Of a stretch of 51,546 nucleotides of DNA, positions 40,148-49,254 are shown piece by piece. A program made the position numbers and the translations under genes. Within the stretch, counting starts at the first letter, position 1. Each line of letters starts with the position of its first letter. The DNA is from Actinomycetes bacterium (lineage in GTDB: Bacteria; Actinomycetota; Acidimicrobiia; Acidimicrobiales; Poriferisodalaceae). Under the pieces are notes generated by a model, which worked only from the letters and a program-made list of their open reading frames with translations, searched no databases and was not told the origin of the DNA. Location: contig JAAETH010000229.1 of NCBI GenBank assembly GCA_024228575.1, positions 1 through 51,546 on the forward strand. Direction: 5' to 3'.

Positions 40148-40762
40148 TCATCCGTAGAACGCGAACAGCTCCGCGATAGCGATGGCTTTGGCTTCCAGAA
40201 GCTGGATTGTCTCGTATCCGTCCAGGCCGGCTTCCACATCGACGGCGCTTTCGCCGAGAGCGAAGAGTCGGAAGAGATAGAGGTGAGCGGGTTCGCCGTC
40301 AGGTGGTGCGGGCCCGGCGTAGCCAATATCGCCGAAGTCGTTTGTTGCCTGCAGCGCTTCGGCGGGGACCTGTCCGGTGTCGAGCCCTGGCGAGAACGGG
40401 TCGATGCCCCAGATCACCCAATGTACAAATCCGCTCGCATTCGGATCGGTCATCACGAGTGCCAGTTCGACCGTTTCGGCCGGGACGCCCTTCCACGCCA
40501 ACGGAGGGGAGACGTTGTCGCCATCGCGGCGGCTGTAGGCAGGTGGGATGGTGCCCTCGTGCTCGAACGCGTGGCTCGCCAGCTCGAACGAGGAAGGATC
40601 GCTGTCGTCGAACAGTGGTTGAGGTTCTGCCGACACGACGATGGTTGTGTCGGTGGCGCCGTTGGTTCCGGGTTCGCGCAGCGGATTGCCGTCCGAGCAT
40701 GCAGTCGCTGCAACGAGTGTGAATGTGGTGACGACCAGCAAAACCTGTCTTGGAAGAGGCAC
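40148..40762 (-). CDS. PEBP (YbhB/YbcL, Raf-kinase-inhibitor-like) lipoprotein
   Basis: A 204-residue protein with a lipoprotein signal (lipobox LVAATAC, about Cys22) and a YbhB/YbcL-type PEBP domain: IPPAYSRRDGDNVSPPLAWKGVP, LALVMTDPNASGFVHWVIWGI, then GYAGPAPPDGEPAHLYLFRLFAL. The DPNAS...HWV pocket binds anionic phospholipid-like or phosphate ligands in the family. The role in bacteria is unclear. GTG 40762. Divergent from the MgtE-like gene. Confidence 0.9.
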   Translation of the reverse strand: MPLPRQVLLVVTTFTLVAATACSDGNPLREPGTNGATDTTIVVSAEPQPLFDDSDPSSFELASHAFEHEGTIPPAYSRRDGDNVSPPLAWKGVPAETVELALVMTDPNASGFVHWVIWGIDPFSPGLDTGQVPAEALQATNDFGDIGYAGPAPPDGEPAHLYLFRLFALGESAVDVEAGLDGYETIQLLEAKAIAIAELFAFYG

Positions 40763-40803
40763 GGTGTGAGTGTGGCATGCGTCGCGTGCGCCATGCTTGT
40801 CGC

Positions 40804-42042
40804 GTGAGCAGAGTCGGACGTTCGATGCGAGATCGTGTTCCAGCGGTCTGGAACCTCCTCGGCCACGACGCGGCCGGAGTTCTCCAAAGCCTCACAGCGC
40901 TCGTCATCTCGTCCATTACCGCCGTTGGCGCCGGCCTCGCGCTCTCGGCGATGACCGGCACCCTGGCCGAGATCCCTGGGCTTCTCGTACTGGTTCCAGC
41001 GGCCATCGGCATGCGTGGAAACATCTTCGGTGCGCTGGGCAGTCGCCTTGCCACCGCGATCCACACGGGATCGTTCGTGATATCGCGAAGGCCGGACACG
41101 GTGGTGGGCCAGAACATCTTGGGGGCCCTTGTTCTTTCGGCATCGACAGCGGTCATGCTCGGCGTGTTGGCGCGTATCGTTGCCGCCGGCTTCGGACTCG
41201 AATCTGCATCGGTCGTCGATCTCGTGATCGTGTCGTTCCTCGGAGCCACCCTGGCTTCGGTTGTCGTATTGCTTGTCACCCTCGGACTCGCCGCAACGTC
41301 GGCGTCGAGGGGATGGGATCTCGACAATGTCAACGCCCCGCTGGTTTCTGCGGTCGGTGATGTGGTGACCCTTCCCGCCCTGTTTCTGGGAACAAAACTC
41401 GTGGGAATCGACATCTTCTCGAGTGGGCTTTTTGTGGTCACCGTTGTGGCTGCGGGTTTGTCGGTGATCCTCGCATTGCGATCGAAACTTGGGTTGCTGA
41501 TCGGCATAGTCAAGGAATCTCTGCCGATTCTTGTGGTGGCGGGTCTTGTGTTGTCGGTGGCCGGAGTGGTCATCGAACACCGATTTGAGTCTTTCGCGGC
41601 CCAGCCTGCGCTGCTGATCCTGGTTCCCGCGGCGCTCAGCGGGGCTGGTGCCATCGGCGGGATCCTTGCAAGTCAGCTGGCGAGCAAGCTGCATCTCGGT
41701 GTCATCGAGACCGCCAGCATTCCTCAGACGGCGGCGCGGCGAGACATCGGTGTCGCGGTTGGTGTCGCCATTCCGGTTTTTGCCCTCAACGGTGCACTCG
41801 CTCACCTGGCCGCAGTCGTTGCCAACAGGCCGGGACCCGGCTTCGCCGACATGGTTGCCATCTCGGTGACGGGTGGCGCGCTGGCCACCGTCGCGGTCGT
41901 GTTCATCGCCTACTACGGAGCGGTCGCCGCCGTTCGATTTGGTGTTGATCCCGACACGTATGGCATCCCGCTCGTCACCAGCGTCGTCGACCTGGTCGGC
42001 GCGTACGCCCTCGTCAGCGCGATCACCTTGTGGGGAGCGTAG
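40804..42042 (+). CDS. MgtE-like divalent-cation permease with two tandem MgtE domains
   Basis: A 412-residue integral membrane protein made of two similar halves, each with an MgtE-type transmembrane domain of about five helices. The signature PAAIGMRGNIFGALGSRLATAIHTG in half one corresponds to PAALSGAGAIGGILASQLASKLHLG in half two. The cytoplasmic N and CBS domains of classical MgtE are absent. Classical MgtE works as a dimer of one-domain chains, so this is a single-chain version. GTG 40804 is chosen because CATGCT, close to TANNNT, ends six bases upstream. The next gene encodes a soluble PhoU/TrkA_C protein likely to regulate it. Confidence 0.83.
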   Translation: MSRVGRSMRDRVPAVWNLLGHDAAGVLQSLTALVISSITAVGAGLALSAMTGTLAEIPGLLVLVPAAIGMRGNIFGALGSRLATAIHTGSFVISRRPDTVVGQNILGALVLSASTAVMLGVLARIVAAGFGLESASVVDLVIVSFLGATLASVVVLLVTLGLAATSASRGWDLDNVNAPLVSAVGDVVTLPALFLGTKLVGIDIFSSGLFVVTVVAAGLSVILALRSKLGLLIGIVKESLPILVVAGLVLSVAGVVIEHRFESFAAQPALLILVPAALSGAGAIGGILASQLASKLHLGVIETASIPQTAARRDIGVAVGVAIPVFALNGALAHLAAVVANRPGPGFADMVAISVTGGALATVAVVFIAYYGAVAAVRFGVDPDTYGIPLVTSVVDLVGAYALVSAITLWGA

Positions 42043-42084
42043 TGACCCCGTCTAGTCTCTGGAACTCAGGAGCCACACATCGGT

Positions 42085-43305
42085 ATGGATGACAAACCGA
42101 GAAACGTAAAGACGCTCTTGGCCGAGGCCAAGGACATGTCCGAGCTGATGGTCGATCTCGCCTATGCAGCCGTCTACTTCGGAGACGAGGGCATGGCCGA
42201 CGCGGTCGTCGATCTCGAAGAGGACATGTCCGAGACCGTTGCCGAGATGAGAGCGTTGTCGCTGCTGGCGGTGCGCAACAGACGAGAAGCCGAGGAGATG
42301 ACGTGGGTGCTACGCATCGTTTCGGCCATCGAACGTATCGCCAACTCGGCCGTCGACATCGGCCAGATCGTCACCCGCAACCTCGGCATCCCGCAGGTTC
42401 TCGTCGCCGACCTCGCCGGGGCGGCCGAAGTCTCACATCGGCTGGTCGTGCGCGAGGGGAGCCATTTGGCAAACCGCCCGCTCAGCGACATGGAATTGCC
42501 GGTTGTAGTCGGCATGAGGGTTGTCGCCATCCAGAGCGGTAGACGATGGAACACCCACGTCGATGGTGACACCATCGTCGAGCCGGGTGACGTGTTGTTC
42601 ATGCGCGGCGAACCCGCTGGCATCGTGAGGCTGCGTGAGTTGGCAGCAGCTCCGCGCTGGGAGCCCCCGGCCCTCGACGATCCGACCACGCTCACGGACC
42701 TCGACCGGGCGGTCGACACCCTGGTCGAGATGAAGAACCTGTCGGAGACCGCCGTGGGCCTGGCCTATTCGTGTCTGGTGTTGCGCGACAAGGGCCTGGC
42801 ACGTGAGATAAAGGGCCTCGAGGCACGACTCGACGAGATGAAGTCCTCGCTCCAGACCTGGGTGCTCCGAGCCGGTCAGGAGAACCTCGACCCGTCGCCT
42901 CTCCGCGGGCTTCTGCACTTGGCGGAGGCCGCCGAGGACATCGGAGACCAGGCGTTGGAGATGGTCGCTGTCGTGCTCGACGACGGGGAGTTGCACGGCA
43001 TCGTGACCCTCGCTCTAGGCGATACCGACGAGGTGGTTGTCTCCATGCCGGTCGCGCCTCACAGCGAGGCCGATACCGCCGCGCTGGGATCGCTGGGCCT
43101 CAACCTCGATCCGGGGTTCCACGTCTTGGCGGTCAGGCGAGGTGCCTCGTACCTCTACAACCCGCGCAAGTACGTCGTGCTGCACGCTGGTGACGAGGTT
43201 CTCGCTTCGGGACCTGAAGAGGGCCAGGGGCGCCTGGCCGCCCGGTTCGGCTACCGGCTCGAAGAAGACGACGAGACCGGGGTCGACGAGCTCATCCCCT
43301 TGTGA
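42085..43305 (+). CDS. PhoU-TrkA_C-PhoU-TrkA_C regulatory protein
   Basis: A 406-residue cytoplasmic protein with an internal duplication. A PhoU-like helical bundle (residues about 5-110: LAEAKDMSELMVDLAYAAV...LEEDMSETVAEM) is followed by a TrkA_C domain (about 130-190: LANRPLSDMEL...DGDTIVEPGDVLFMRG). A second PhoU-like bundle (about 215-305: VEMKNLSETAVGLAYSCL) is followed by a second TrkA_C (about 315-395: LGLNLDPGFHVLAVRRG...LHAGDEVLASG). TrkA_C domains bind ligands such as cyclic di-AMP in several channels; binding here is inferred. It has a CAGGAG ribosome-binding site 20 bases upstream and lies 42 bases after the permease. It converges with and overlaps the E3 gene by 14 bases. Confidence 0.85.
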   Translation: MDDKPRNVKTLLAEAKDMSELMVDLAYAAVYFGDEGMADAVVDLEEDMSETVAEMRALSLLAVRNRREAEEMTWVLRIVSAIERIANSAVDIGQIVTRNLGIPQVLVADLAGAAEVSHRLVVREGSHLANRPLSDMELPVVVGMRVVAIQSGRRWNTHVDGDTIVEPGDVLFMRGEPAGIVRLRELAAAPRWEPPALDDPTTLTDLDRAVDTLVEMKNLSETAVGLAYSCLVLRDKGLAREIKGLEARLDEMKSSLQTWVLRAGQENLDPSPLRGLLHLAEAAEDIGDQALEMVAVVLDDGELHGIVTLALGDTDEVVVSMPVAPHSEADTAALGSLGLNLDPGFHVLAVRRGASYLYNPRKYVVLHAGDEVLASGPEEGQGRLAARFGYRLEEDDETGVDELIPL

Positions 43306-44689
43306 CGTGGAGCGGTCGGCCGTCCAGACCGAGGGCCGCTTCCATCACCGCCTCCGACATCGACGGATGTGGGTGGATGGTGTCGGCCAGTTCTGCGGCA
43401 GTAGCTGCCATCTCGATGCCGTGTGCGATCTCGCCGACCAGCTCGGAGACACCAAAACCCGCCAGTTGTGCCCCGATGAGGGTGCCGGCATCGTCGGCGA
43501 TCAGTTGAACGAATCCCGAGTTGTCATCGATGGTGGCGGCCCTCGAGCCTGCGGCGAACGGGAAGCGGAAGGTCGAGGTCTTCATGCCGGCTTCCTCGGC
43601 CGAGGTCAACGTGTGCCCGACCGATGCCAGCTCGGGATCACAGAAGACAACCTCGGGGATGGCGGCCGGATCAAACTCGACTACCTGACCGGCGATGGCT
43701 GCTGCGGCCACCGATGCTTCGGCTGTTGCCTTGTGGGCGAGCGCCGGGCCGCTGGTGATGTCGCCGATGGCGTAGATATGTGGCGCTGCCTTCCTGGAAC
43801 CGTCGACCTGCACGAGGCCCGCGGGGTCCAGCCGTGCCCCTACGACATCGAGTCCGAGGTCTTCGGTGTTTGGCTGCCGGCCGACCGCCACCACGACAAG
43901 ATCGGTTCTGATGTGTTCGGCGGTGTCACCCGACTGGATGGTCAGCTGACCATCGCCGGCTTCGAGCGCAAGGGTCGAGAGGCGCAGGTCGACGTCGAGC
44001 TGGCGCAGCCGACGGGCGACGAGACGGCCGAGCCGCACGTCCATCTGGGGGAGCACCCTGTCGGTCGCCTCGATGAGCGTGACGACCGAGCCGAGCTTCG
44101 CATACGCGGTTCCCAGTTCGACACCGATGTAGCCGGCGCCGACCACTGCGAGACGTGTGGGTATATGGTCCAGTCCGAGGGCACCTGCTGAGTCGGTGAC
44201 CAGGGGATTTGTCCAATCGAGTCCTGGCAATTCGATCGGTCTCGAACCGGTGGCGACGATCGCGTCTGTGAACTCGAGATGTCGGGGGGCTTCTCCGTCG
44301 GACTCGATCACCAATCGATTCCTGCGAGCGAAGCGTGCGGTTCCCTTCCACACCTCGACCCCGGCAGTCCTCAACAAGTGCGACACGCCGCTGGTCAGAC
44401 CACCGACGACTTCTCGCCGATGCATCTTCATTGCGGCGGCGTCGACACTGGTGCTGACATCGATGCCAGTGTTTGCGGTTCGATCGGGTAGCGACGCTAG
44501 ATCGGCCGCGTGGATGAGCACCTTCGAGGGGATACACCCGACGTTCAGGCAGGTGCCACCCACCCGAGTGCGTTCGACGAGAACCACCGACTTTCCCGCC
44601 TGGGCACATCGGATCGCAGCTGTGTAGCCGCCGGGCCCTGCACCGACGATGGCTACATCGGTTCGTTCGGAGACCTCACCGACGACCAT
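43292..44689 (-). CDS. lpdA: Dihydrolipoyl dehydrogenase (E3)
   Basis: A 465-residue flavoprotein disulfide reductase. It has the FAD-binding VAIVGAGPGGYTAAIRCAQ, the redox disulfide GGTCLNVGCIPSK, the NAD-binding VVGAGYIGVELGTAYAKLG, YAIGDITSGPALAHKA and a C-terminal HPHPSMSEAV with the catalytic His. It reoxidises the lipoyl group of E2 and reduces NAD+. ATG 44689 overlaps the E2 stop (TGATG). It is the last gene of the complete E1alpha-E1beta-E2-E3 operon and the 3' end overlaps the convergent PhoU/TrkA_C gene by 14 bases. Confidence 0.95.
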   Translation of the reverse strand: MVVGEVSERTDVAIVGAGPGGYTAAIRCAQAGKSVVLVERTRVGGTCLNVGCIPSKVLIHAADLASLPDRTANTGIDVSTSVDAAAMKMHRREVVGGLTSGVSHLLRTAGVEVWKGTARFARRNRLVIESDGEAPRHLEFTDAIVATGSRPIELPGLDWTNPLVTDSAGALGLDHIPTRLAVVGAGYIGVELGTAYAKLGSVVTLIEATDRVLPQMDVRLGRLVARRLRQLDVDLRLSTLALEAGDGQLTIQSGDTAEHIRTDLVVVAVGRQPNTEDLGLDVVGARLDPAGLVQVDGSRKAAPHIYAIGDITSGPALAHKATAEASVAAAAIAGQVVEFDPAAIPEVVFCDPELASVGHTLTSAEEAGMKTSTFRFPFAAGSRAATIDDNSGFVQLIADDAGTLIGAQLAGFGVSELVGEIAHGIEMAATAAELADTIHPHPSMSEAVMEAALGLDGRPLHVTRG

Positions 44690-45855
44690 CAGCGTGCCAG
44701 CATGACTGCGGGGTTCCCAAGACTGGCGATGATGCGTTCCTGGAACGCTGTCATGAGGTCGCCATCGATGAGGCGGTGGTCGACTCCAACGGCGATGGGA
44801 AGTGTAGGACGAGCGACGACCTGCCCTCCGACGGCGATGGGGCGTTCGCGAATTGAGCCGAACCCCACGATGGCGGCTTCGGGGGCACGGATGATCGGTG
44901 TGGCGTGCCGGCCGCCGAGGCTGCCGTAGTTGGTGACGGTGCACGTGCCATCGGACATGTCGGCGGTGGTGATCGCTCCGTCGCGGGCCAGCGACGACAA
45001 TCGGGCGATCTCGCCCGCCAGGTCGAACAGGCCACGCTGGTCGGCGTCGGCGATGACGGGAACGATCAACCCCTGGGGTGCTGCGACGGCTATGCCGATG
45101 TTGATGCCGGGGTGAACCGTGACGGTTTGTGCGTCGGTGTCTATCGAGGCGTTGACGGTCGGGTATGTGCGCAAGGACTCGGCGACCGCCATCACGAAGA
45201 AGGCGAGAGGGGTCAGTCTCGCGGCGAGGTCGGGGTGACGTTGTTTGATATCGCTGCGTGCATGGAGCAGGGGTGAAGCGTCGAACTCGTCGTGCCCGTG
45301 GATGTGGGGGATCTGCCACGAGCGCTCCATCGCTGCCGCCGTGACACGGCGGATGCCCCTGAGCGGATGTGTGCCAGGTGCCATGTGGCCGAGATCGGAT
45401 GGCACGCGAGGTTGCGCCGGGACAGGCAACTGGGGTTTCGCTGGCCGGGTGAGGTGTTTGTCGAGGTCGTCTGCCGTGATCCGTCCACCAGGACCCGTGC
45501 CAGGCACAGCGTCTAGCGCGATGCCTGCCCTCAGCGCCCTCTTGCGTACCGCTGGCGACGCCTTCGGTCTCCGAATGGTGGAGGGAGTGGTGATAGCAGT
45601 GGTAGGTGCTTCGGCCTCGACGGAACCTTCGTAGCTGACGACCAGTGCGCCCACGTCGATGATGTCGCCGACGTTGCCGCCCAGTGCCGTGACGACTCCG
45701 CCGATCGGTGAAGGGAGCTGGGTCTGGCTCTTGTCGGTGAGGATTTCGACGAGTGGTTGATCACGTTTGACGGTGTCGCCCACTGCAACAAGCCACTCGA
45801 CTATCTCGGCCTGTTCGAGACCTTCGCCCACATCTGGAAGCAGGAAGTCGCTCAC
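44689..45855 (-). CDS. 2-oxoacid dehydrogenase E2 (lipoyl acyltransferase)
   Basis: A 388-residue E2 with a single N-terminal lipoyl domain (DVGEGLEQAEIVEW; lipoyl Lys42 in LTDKSQTQ), a peripheral subunit-binding domain (ASPAVRKRALRAGIALDAVPGTGPGGRITADDL, about 110-145) and the catalytic domain ending in GVDHRLIDGD (active-site His). A single lipoyl domain and the 'VGEGLEQAE' start are common in branched-chain-type E2s. GTG 45855 overlaps the E1beta stop (GTGA). The acyl substrate is not determined by sequence alone. Confidence 0.93.
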   Translation of the reverse strand: MSDFLLPDVGEGLEQAEIVEWLVAVGDTVKRDQPLVEILTDKSQTQLPSPIGGVVTALGGNVGDIIDVGALVVSYEGSVEAEAPTTAITTPSTIRRPKASPAVRKRALRAGIALDAVPGTGPGGRITADDLDKHLTRPAKPQLPVPAQPRVPSDLGHMAPGTHPLRGIRRVTAAAMERSWQIPHIHGHDEFDASPLLHARSDIKQRHPDLAARLTPLAFFVMAVAESLRTYPTVNASIDTDAQTVTVHPGINIGIAVAAPQGLIVPVIADADQRGLFDLAGEIARLSSLARDGAITTADMSDGTCTVTNYGSLGGRHATPIIRAPEAAIVGFGSIRERPIAVGGQVVARPTLPIAVGVDHRLIDGDLMTAFQERIIASLGNPAVMLAR

Positions 45856-46865
45856 GGCGTTTCCACCACACGTCGAACCGCCGCCACGACACGTCCGACA
45901 TCGGGGACGTAGAAGTCCTCCAGTTGGCCGGTCGGATAGGGGGCATCCCACCCCGACACCCTCTCGACGGGAGCCTCGAGCGAATAGAACGAGGTGTCGT
46001 TGATCGTTGCGATCACTTCGGATGCAAAACCGTTCGTTTCGGGTGCCTCTTGAACCACAACTACCCGTCCGCAGTCTTCGACCGCCTGGGCGATGGCCTC
46101 GGTGTCGAGCGGGACTATCGATCGAAGGTCGACGATCCGCGCCGAGATGCCCTCGTTGGCCAGTTCGGTCGCCGCACGCATGGCGACATCGACCATGTAG
46201 CTCCACGCGATGATCACCACGTCGGAACCGTCGGAGACGGTCCTCGCCTTGCCCAATTCGACCAGGTGTTCGCCGAGAGGAACCTCGTCCTTGATCATTC
46301 GGTATCCGCGGAGCGGCTCGAGGAAGAGCACAGGGTCGGGGTCGCGAATTGCAGTCGCCAACATGCCCTTGGCGTCGGATGCGCTCGACGGGGCGACGAT
46401 CTTGAGACCGGGCACATTGGCGAACTGGCTGAGGATCGAATCGCTGTGTAGTTCGGGCGTGCGAACACCTCCACCGAACGGCGACCGGATCGTGATCCGA
46501 GCCTGGAATCTGCCTCGCGTCCTGAAACGTAGGCGGGCAGCCTGTCCGGCGATCTGGTGCATCGCTTGATATGCAAACCCCAGGAACTGGATCTCGGCGA
46601 CCGGAATCTGGCCCGCAGCCGCCAACCCGACCGAGGTTCCGACGATGACCGCTTCGGCCAGGGGAGTATCGACCACGCGGTCGCCGCCGAACTCTGTGTG
46701 CAGGCCATCGGTAGCCCGGAACACACCACCGTTGTGACCGACATCCTCACCCAGAACCATGACCCGTTCGTCGCGCCTCATCTCCTGATGCAACGTGTGG
46801 TTGATGGCCTCGAGCATGTTCATCTCTTGCGAAGCGTCGTCGGGAATCTCCTCCACGTGGCTCAT
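45852..46865 (-). CDS. 2-oxoacid dehydrogenase E1 beta subunit
   Basis: A 337-residue transketolase-like beta subunit: MLEAINHTLHQEMRRDERVMVLGEDVGHNGGVFRATDGL, TPLAEAVIVGTSVGLAAAGQIPVAEIQF, FRTRGRF...TIRSPFGGGVRTPELHSDS, then a C-terminal domain with DLRSIVPLDTEAI. It forms the alpha2beta2 E1 with the neighbouring alpha subunit and completes the thiamine diphosphate site (the conserved Glu lies in VLGEDVG). Branched-chain-type spacing. ATG 46865 overlaps the E1alpha stop (ATGA). Confidence 0.94.
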   Translation of the reverse strand: MSHVEEIPDDASQEMNMLEAINHTLHQEMRRDERVMVLGEDVGHNGGVFRATDGLHTEFGGDRVVDTPLAEAVIVGTSVGLAAAGQIPVAEIQFLGFAYQAMHQIAGQAARLRFRTRGRFQARITIRSPFGGGVRTPELHSDSILSQFANVPGLKIVAPSSASDAKGMLATAIRDPDPVLFLEPLRGYRMIKDEVPLGEHLVELGKARTVSDGSDVVIIAWSYMVDVAMRAATELANEGISARIVDLRSIVPLDTEAIAQAVEDCGRVVVVQEAPETNGFASEVIATINDTSFYSLEAPVERVSGWDAPYPTGQLEDFYVPDVGRVVAAVRRVVETP

Positions 46866-47869
46866 CGGGGATCCTCGCCGTAGTGGTCGATCCACTCTCG
46901 ACGCTGTCGTTCCAGACGGGTTGTCCGGATCGCATGGACGTGATCGAACAACTCGATCGGGTTCGCCCTGTCTGCCTCGGCGGCCTGGATTGCGGCCTCC
47001 ATCACCGCGTCGGCATCGGCCTCGGCCCTGGTGGTGTCGTCGTCGGACCAGAGGCCTCGCCCCGATAGCTCCTTCTGGAAACGTGTGAGTGGATCGCGTC
47101 CCCTGGCGGCAACAAGCTCGTCGTCGGGCATGTATCGGGTTGGGTCATCGGCCGTCGTGTGTGGCGCGAGACGGTACGTAACCGCTTCGATGAGGGTCGG
47201 ACCGGCTCCCGACACCGCCCGCTCGCGGGCCTCGCTGACGACCTCGTACACCGCGAGGATGTCAGTGCCGTCGACCGTGGTGCCAGGGAACCCGAAGGCG
47301 TGCGACTTGGCTGCGAAGTTCTTGGCCGCTGTCTGGCTCGCGACCGGGGTCGAGATGGCCCACCCATTGTTCACGACAACAAAGATGACCGGTGCTCGAA
47401 GCACGCCGGCGAAGTTGGCGGCTTCGTAGAAGTCACCTTCGGACGTCGATCCATCGCCAAGGAACACCAGAGCGCAGCCGGTTTCGCCAGTGCGCTTCAT
47501 GCCCCACGCCATGCCGACAGCGTGAGGAACCTGGGTGGCAAGGCTGATCTGTGGTGGCCAGACCCGCACCGGTTCGGGAATGTGGCCACCGTCGGGATCG
47601 CCGAGGATGTAGCGGACGTAGCTCTCGAGGACCTCGGGGCCGAAACGCTGAAGCGCCACGGGTTCGCGATACTGCGGAAGGACCCAGTCGGCTGTGGGAT
47701 CGAGTGCGCGGGCCGCGCCGACGACGATGGCTTCGCTGCCGTCGATCGGCGCGTTCGTTCCTGCCCGACCTTGTCGTTGTAGATTGAATGCCCGTTGGGA
47801 CGAGACCCTGGCCCCGATCATGTGGGTCATCATCGCCCGGAGATCGTCGTCTGAGAGCGGTCGAGTCAT
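46862..47869 (-). CDS. 2-oxoacid dehydrogenase E1 alpha subunit
   Basis: A 335-residue thiamine-diphosphate-binding subunit with the TPP motif GDGSTSEGDFYEAANFA...VVNNGWAIS and LPQYREPVALQRFG, the form seen in branched-chain 2-oxoacid (and some acetyl-transferring) E1 alpha subunits. The phosphorylation-loop-like PHTTADDPTRY is present. First gene of the operon. ATG 47869 is preferred because the family starts at 'LSDDDLRAM'. The AGGAT sequence about 11 bases upstream may be the ribosome-binding site. The serpin gene starts 41 bases away on the other strand, so the two promoters share this short gap. Confidence 0.93.
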   Translation of the reverse strand: MTRPLSDDDLRAMMTHMIGARVSSQRAFNLQRQGRAGTNAPIDGSEAIVVGAARALDPTADWVLPQYREPVALQRFGPEVLESYVRYILGDPDGGHIPEPVRVWPPQISLATQVPHAVGMAWGMKRTGETGCALVFLGDGSTSEGDFYEAANFAGVLRAPVIFVVVNNGWAISTPVASQTAAKNFAAKSHAFGFPGTTVDGTDILAVYEVVSEARERAVSGAGPTLIEAVTYRLAPHTTADDPTRYMPDDELVAARGRDPLTRFQKELSGRGLWSDDDTTRAEADADAVMEAAIQAAEADRANPIELFDHVHAIRTTRLERQRREWIDHYGEDPR

Positions 47870-47910
47870 GGTGTCGCCATCCTGCCTCACCCCTGAATCT
47901 GGAGCAACCG

Positions 47911-49212
47911 ATGGAATCAACACCGGGTGGGTGGTGCCGGCGAGCGGTGTCGATTGCGCTCTTGGCGGCGATTGCCATGGCGTCGGCTTGTGGATCCGAT
48001 GCCTCGGACGAGGATGTGGATCGGTCCGAGCCGCCGGGTTCGACGATCGGCCCCTCCGAGGGCCTCGAACGGGCTGCCTCAGATCCTGGGGAGCCAGTCG
48101 GAGAACTTGTCGCCGGCTTCAGCGAGGCCGGGTTCGATCTGATGAGAGCACAACCGGCGGACGAGAATCTGGTCTTCAGCCCCCTCAGCATCGGTCATGC
48201 CCTGCTGATGGCCCGGGGCGCCGCCGACGAGACCACCGGCGAAGCCATCGATGTCGCCCTCGGCCTGCCAGAGGGTATGGCCGCCCATGGCGCGTGGAAC
48301 ACACTCGATCTGGCCCTCGCCGCCGACTCGGGAACGCAGACGGCTCTCGACGGGACCGAGTCGCCGATCGTCACGTTGGCCGACCGGTTGTGGCCGTCCA
48401 CGACTGCGACCCCCGATCAGGGTTGGATCGATCTCATGGCCACCCATCACGGTGCTGGCGTCGAGTCGTTCGACCCGTCGGATCCCGAGGTTTCCCGGGA
48501 ACGCATCAACGGTTGGGTATCTGACCAGACCAACGAGCTGATCCCCGAACTGCTGCCTCCCGGGTTCATCGGGCCCGACACCGTGCTGGTGCTCACCGAC
48601 ACGGTGTATTTCAAGGCCCAGTGGCGGTCCATCTTCGGCAAGTACGGCTCTGAGATTGGCCCGTTCACGCGCCTCGACGGCACCGAGGTGGATGTCCCCT
48701 TCCTGGTAGACCTCGAGCAACCCGGTCCCCGCGGCTCTGGAGATGGCTTCGTGGGTGCCGAGATCCCCTATCTCGGCGATGGTTTCTCCATACTGCTCAT
48801 CGTGCCGGACGAGGGCCGATTCGAGGAGATCCGGGAGCGGCTGTCGGTCGATCTACTGGCCGAGATAGATGCCGCCTTCACAACCGGTCCCTACGAACTG
48901 CGCATGCCGGAGTGGGAGACGACCACCGCCTTCGACTTCCTCGATTGGCTGAAGGGTCTGGGGATCGCGCCCGGGAACTATCCAGGCATCGCCCCCGATG
49001 CGTTCCTCGCTGGGGCTGTTCACGGAGCCGACATAACAGTGGACGAGCTGGGCACGGAAGCCGCTGCGGCTACGGCGCTTGGCTTCGTTGAGTCCGGATC
49101 GCCCCAGCCGGAGATTGTGGTCGCTGCTGATCGGCCGTTCTTCTATCTGGTGCGCCACGTTGGTACAGGAGCGATCCTGTTCGCGGGGCAGGTGACCGAC
49201 CCGACTTCATAG
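47911..49212 (+). CDS. Serpin-family protease inhibitor, lipoprotein
   Basis: A 433-residue serpin behind a lipoprotein signal (lipobox AMASAC, about Cys27), so it should be anchored outside the cell. Serpin landmarks are present: NLVFSPLSIGHALLMARGAADETT, VLTDTVYFKAQW, LDGTEVDVPFL, and the C-terminal RPFFYLVRHVGTGAILFAGQV. The reactive loop hinge reads DELGTEAAAATA, which matches the inhibitory consensus (small residues P12-P9), followed by LGFVESGSP. P1 is probably the Ser, or the Glu before it, by counting from P15; this is approximate. Inhibitory activity against an extracellular protease is inferred. ATG 47911 has GGAG upstream. Confidence 0.93.
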   Translation: MESTPGGWCRRAVSIALLAAIAMASACGSDASDEDVDRSEPPGSTIGPSEGLERAASDPGEPVGELVAGFSEAGFDLMRAQPADENLVFSPLSIGHALLMARGAADETTGEAIDVALGLPEGMAAHGAWNTLDLALAADSGTQTALDGTESPIVTLADRLWPSTTATPDQGWIDLMATHHGAGVESFDPSDPEVSRERINGWVSDQTNELIPELLPPGFIGPDTVLVLTDTVYFKAQWRSIFGKYGSEIGPFTRLDGTEVDVPFLVDLEQPGPRGSGDGFVGAEIPYLGDGFSILLIVPDEGRFEEIRERLSVDLLAEIDAAFTTGPYELRMPEWETTTAFDFLDWLKGLGIAPGNYPGIAPDAFLAGAVHGADITVDELGTEAAAATALGFVESGSPQPEIVVAADRPFFYLVRHVGTGAILFAGQVTDPTS

Positions 49213-49230
49213 CCGGCGTCGGTCGACCCC

Positions 49231-49245
49231 GCCTCAGTCTGAGGC
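49231..49245. terminator. Hairpin GCCTCA-GTC-TGAGGC between convergent serpin and SPFH genes
   Basis: A perfect 6-bp stem with a 3-base loop in the 42-base gap. It is framed by a longer GCCGGCG (49212) / CGCCGGC (49263) pair. The position suits termination in both directions. No U-tract. Confidence 0.5.
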
Positions 49246-49254
49246 AATCCAGCG

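Noticed and set aside
43037-44191. A 384-codon plus-strand frame
   Set aside because: It is antisense to the lipoamide dehydrogenase gene and overlaps the end of the PhoU/TrkA_C gene in another frame. It has no protein-like motif.
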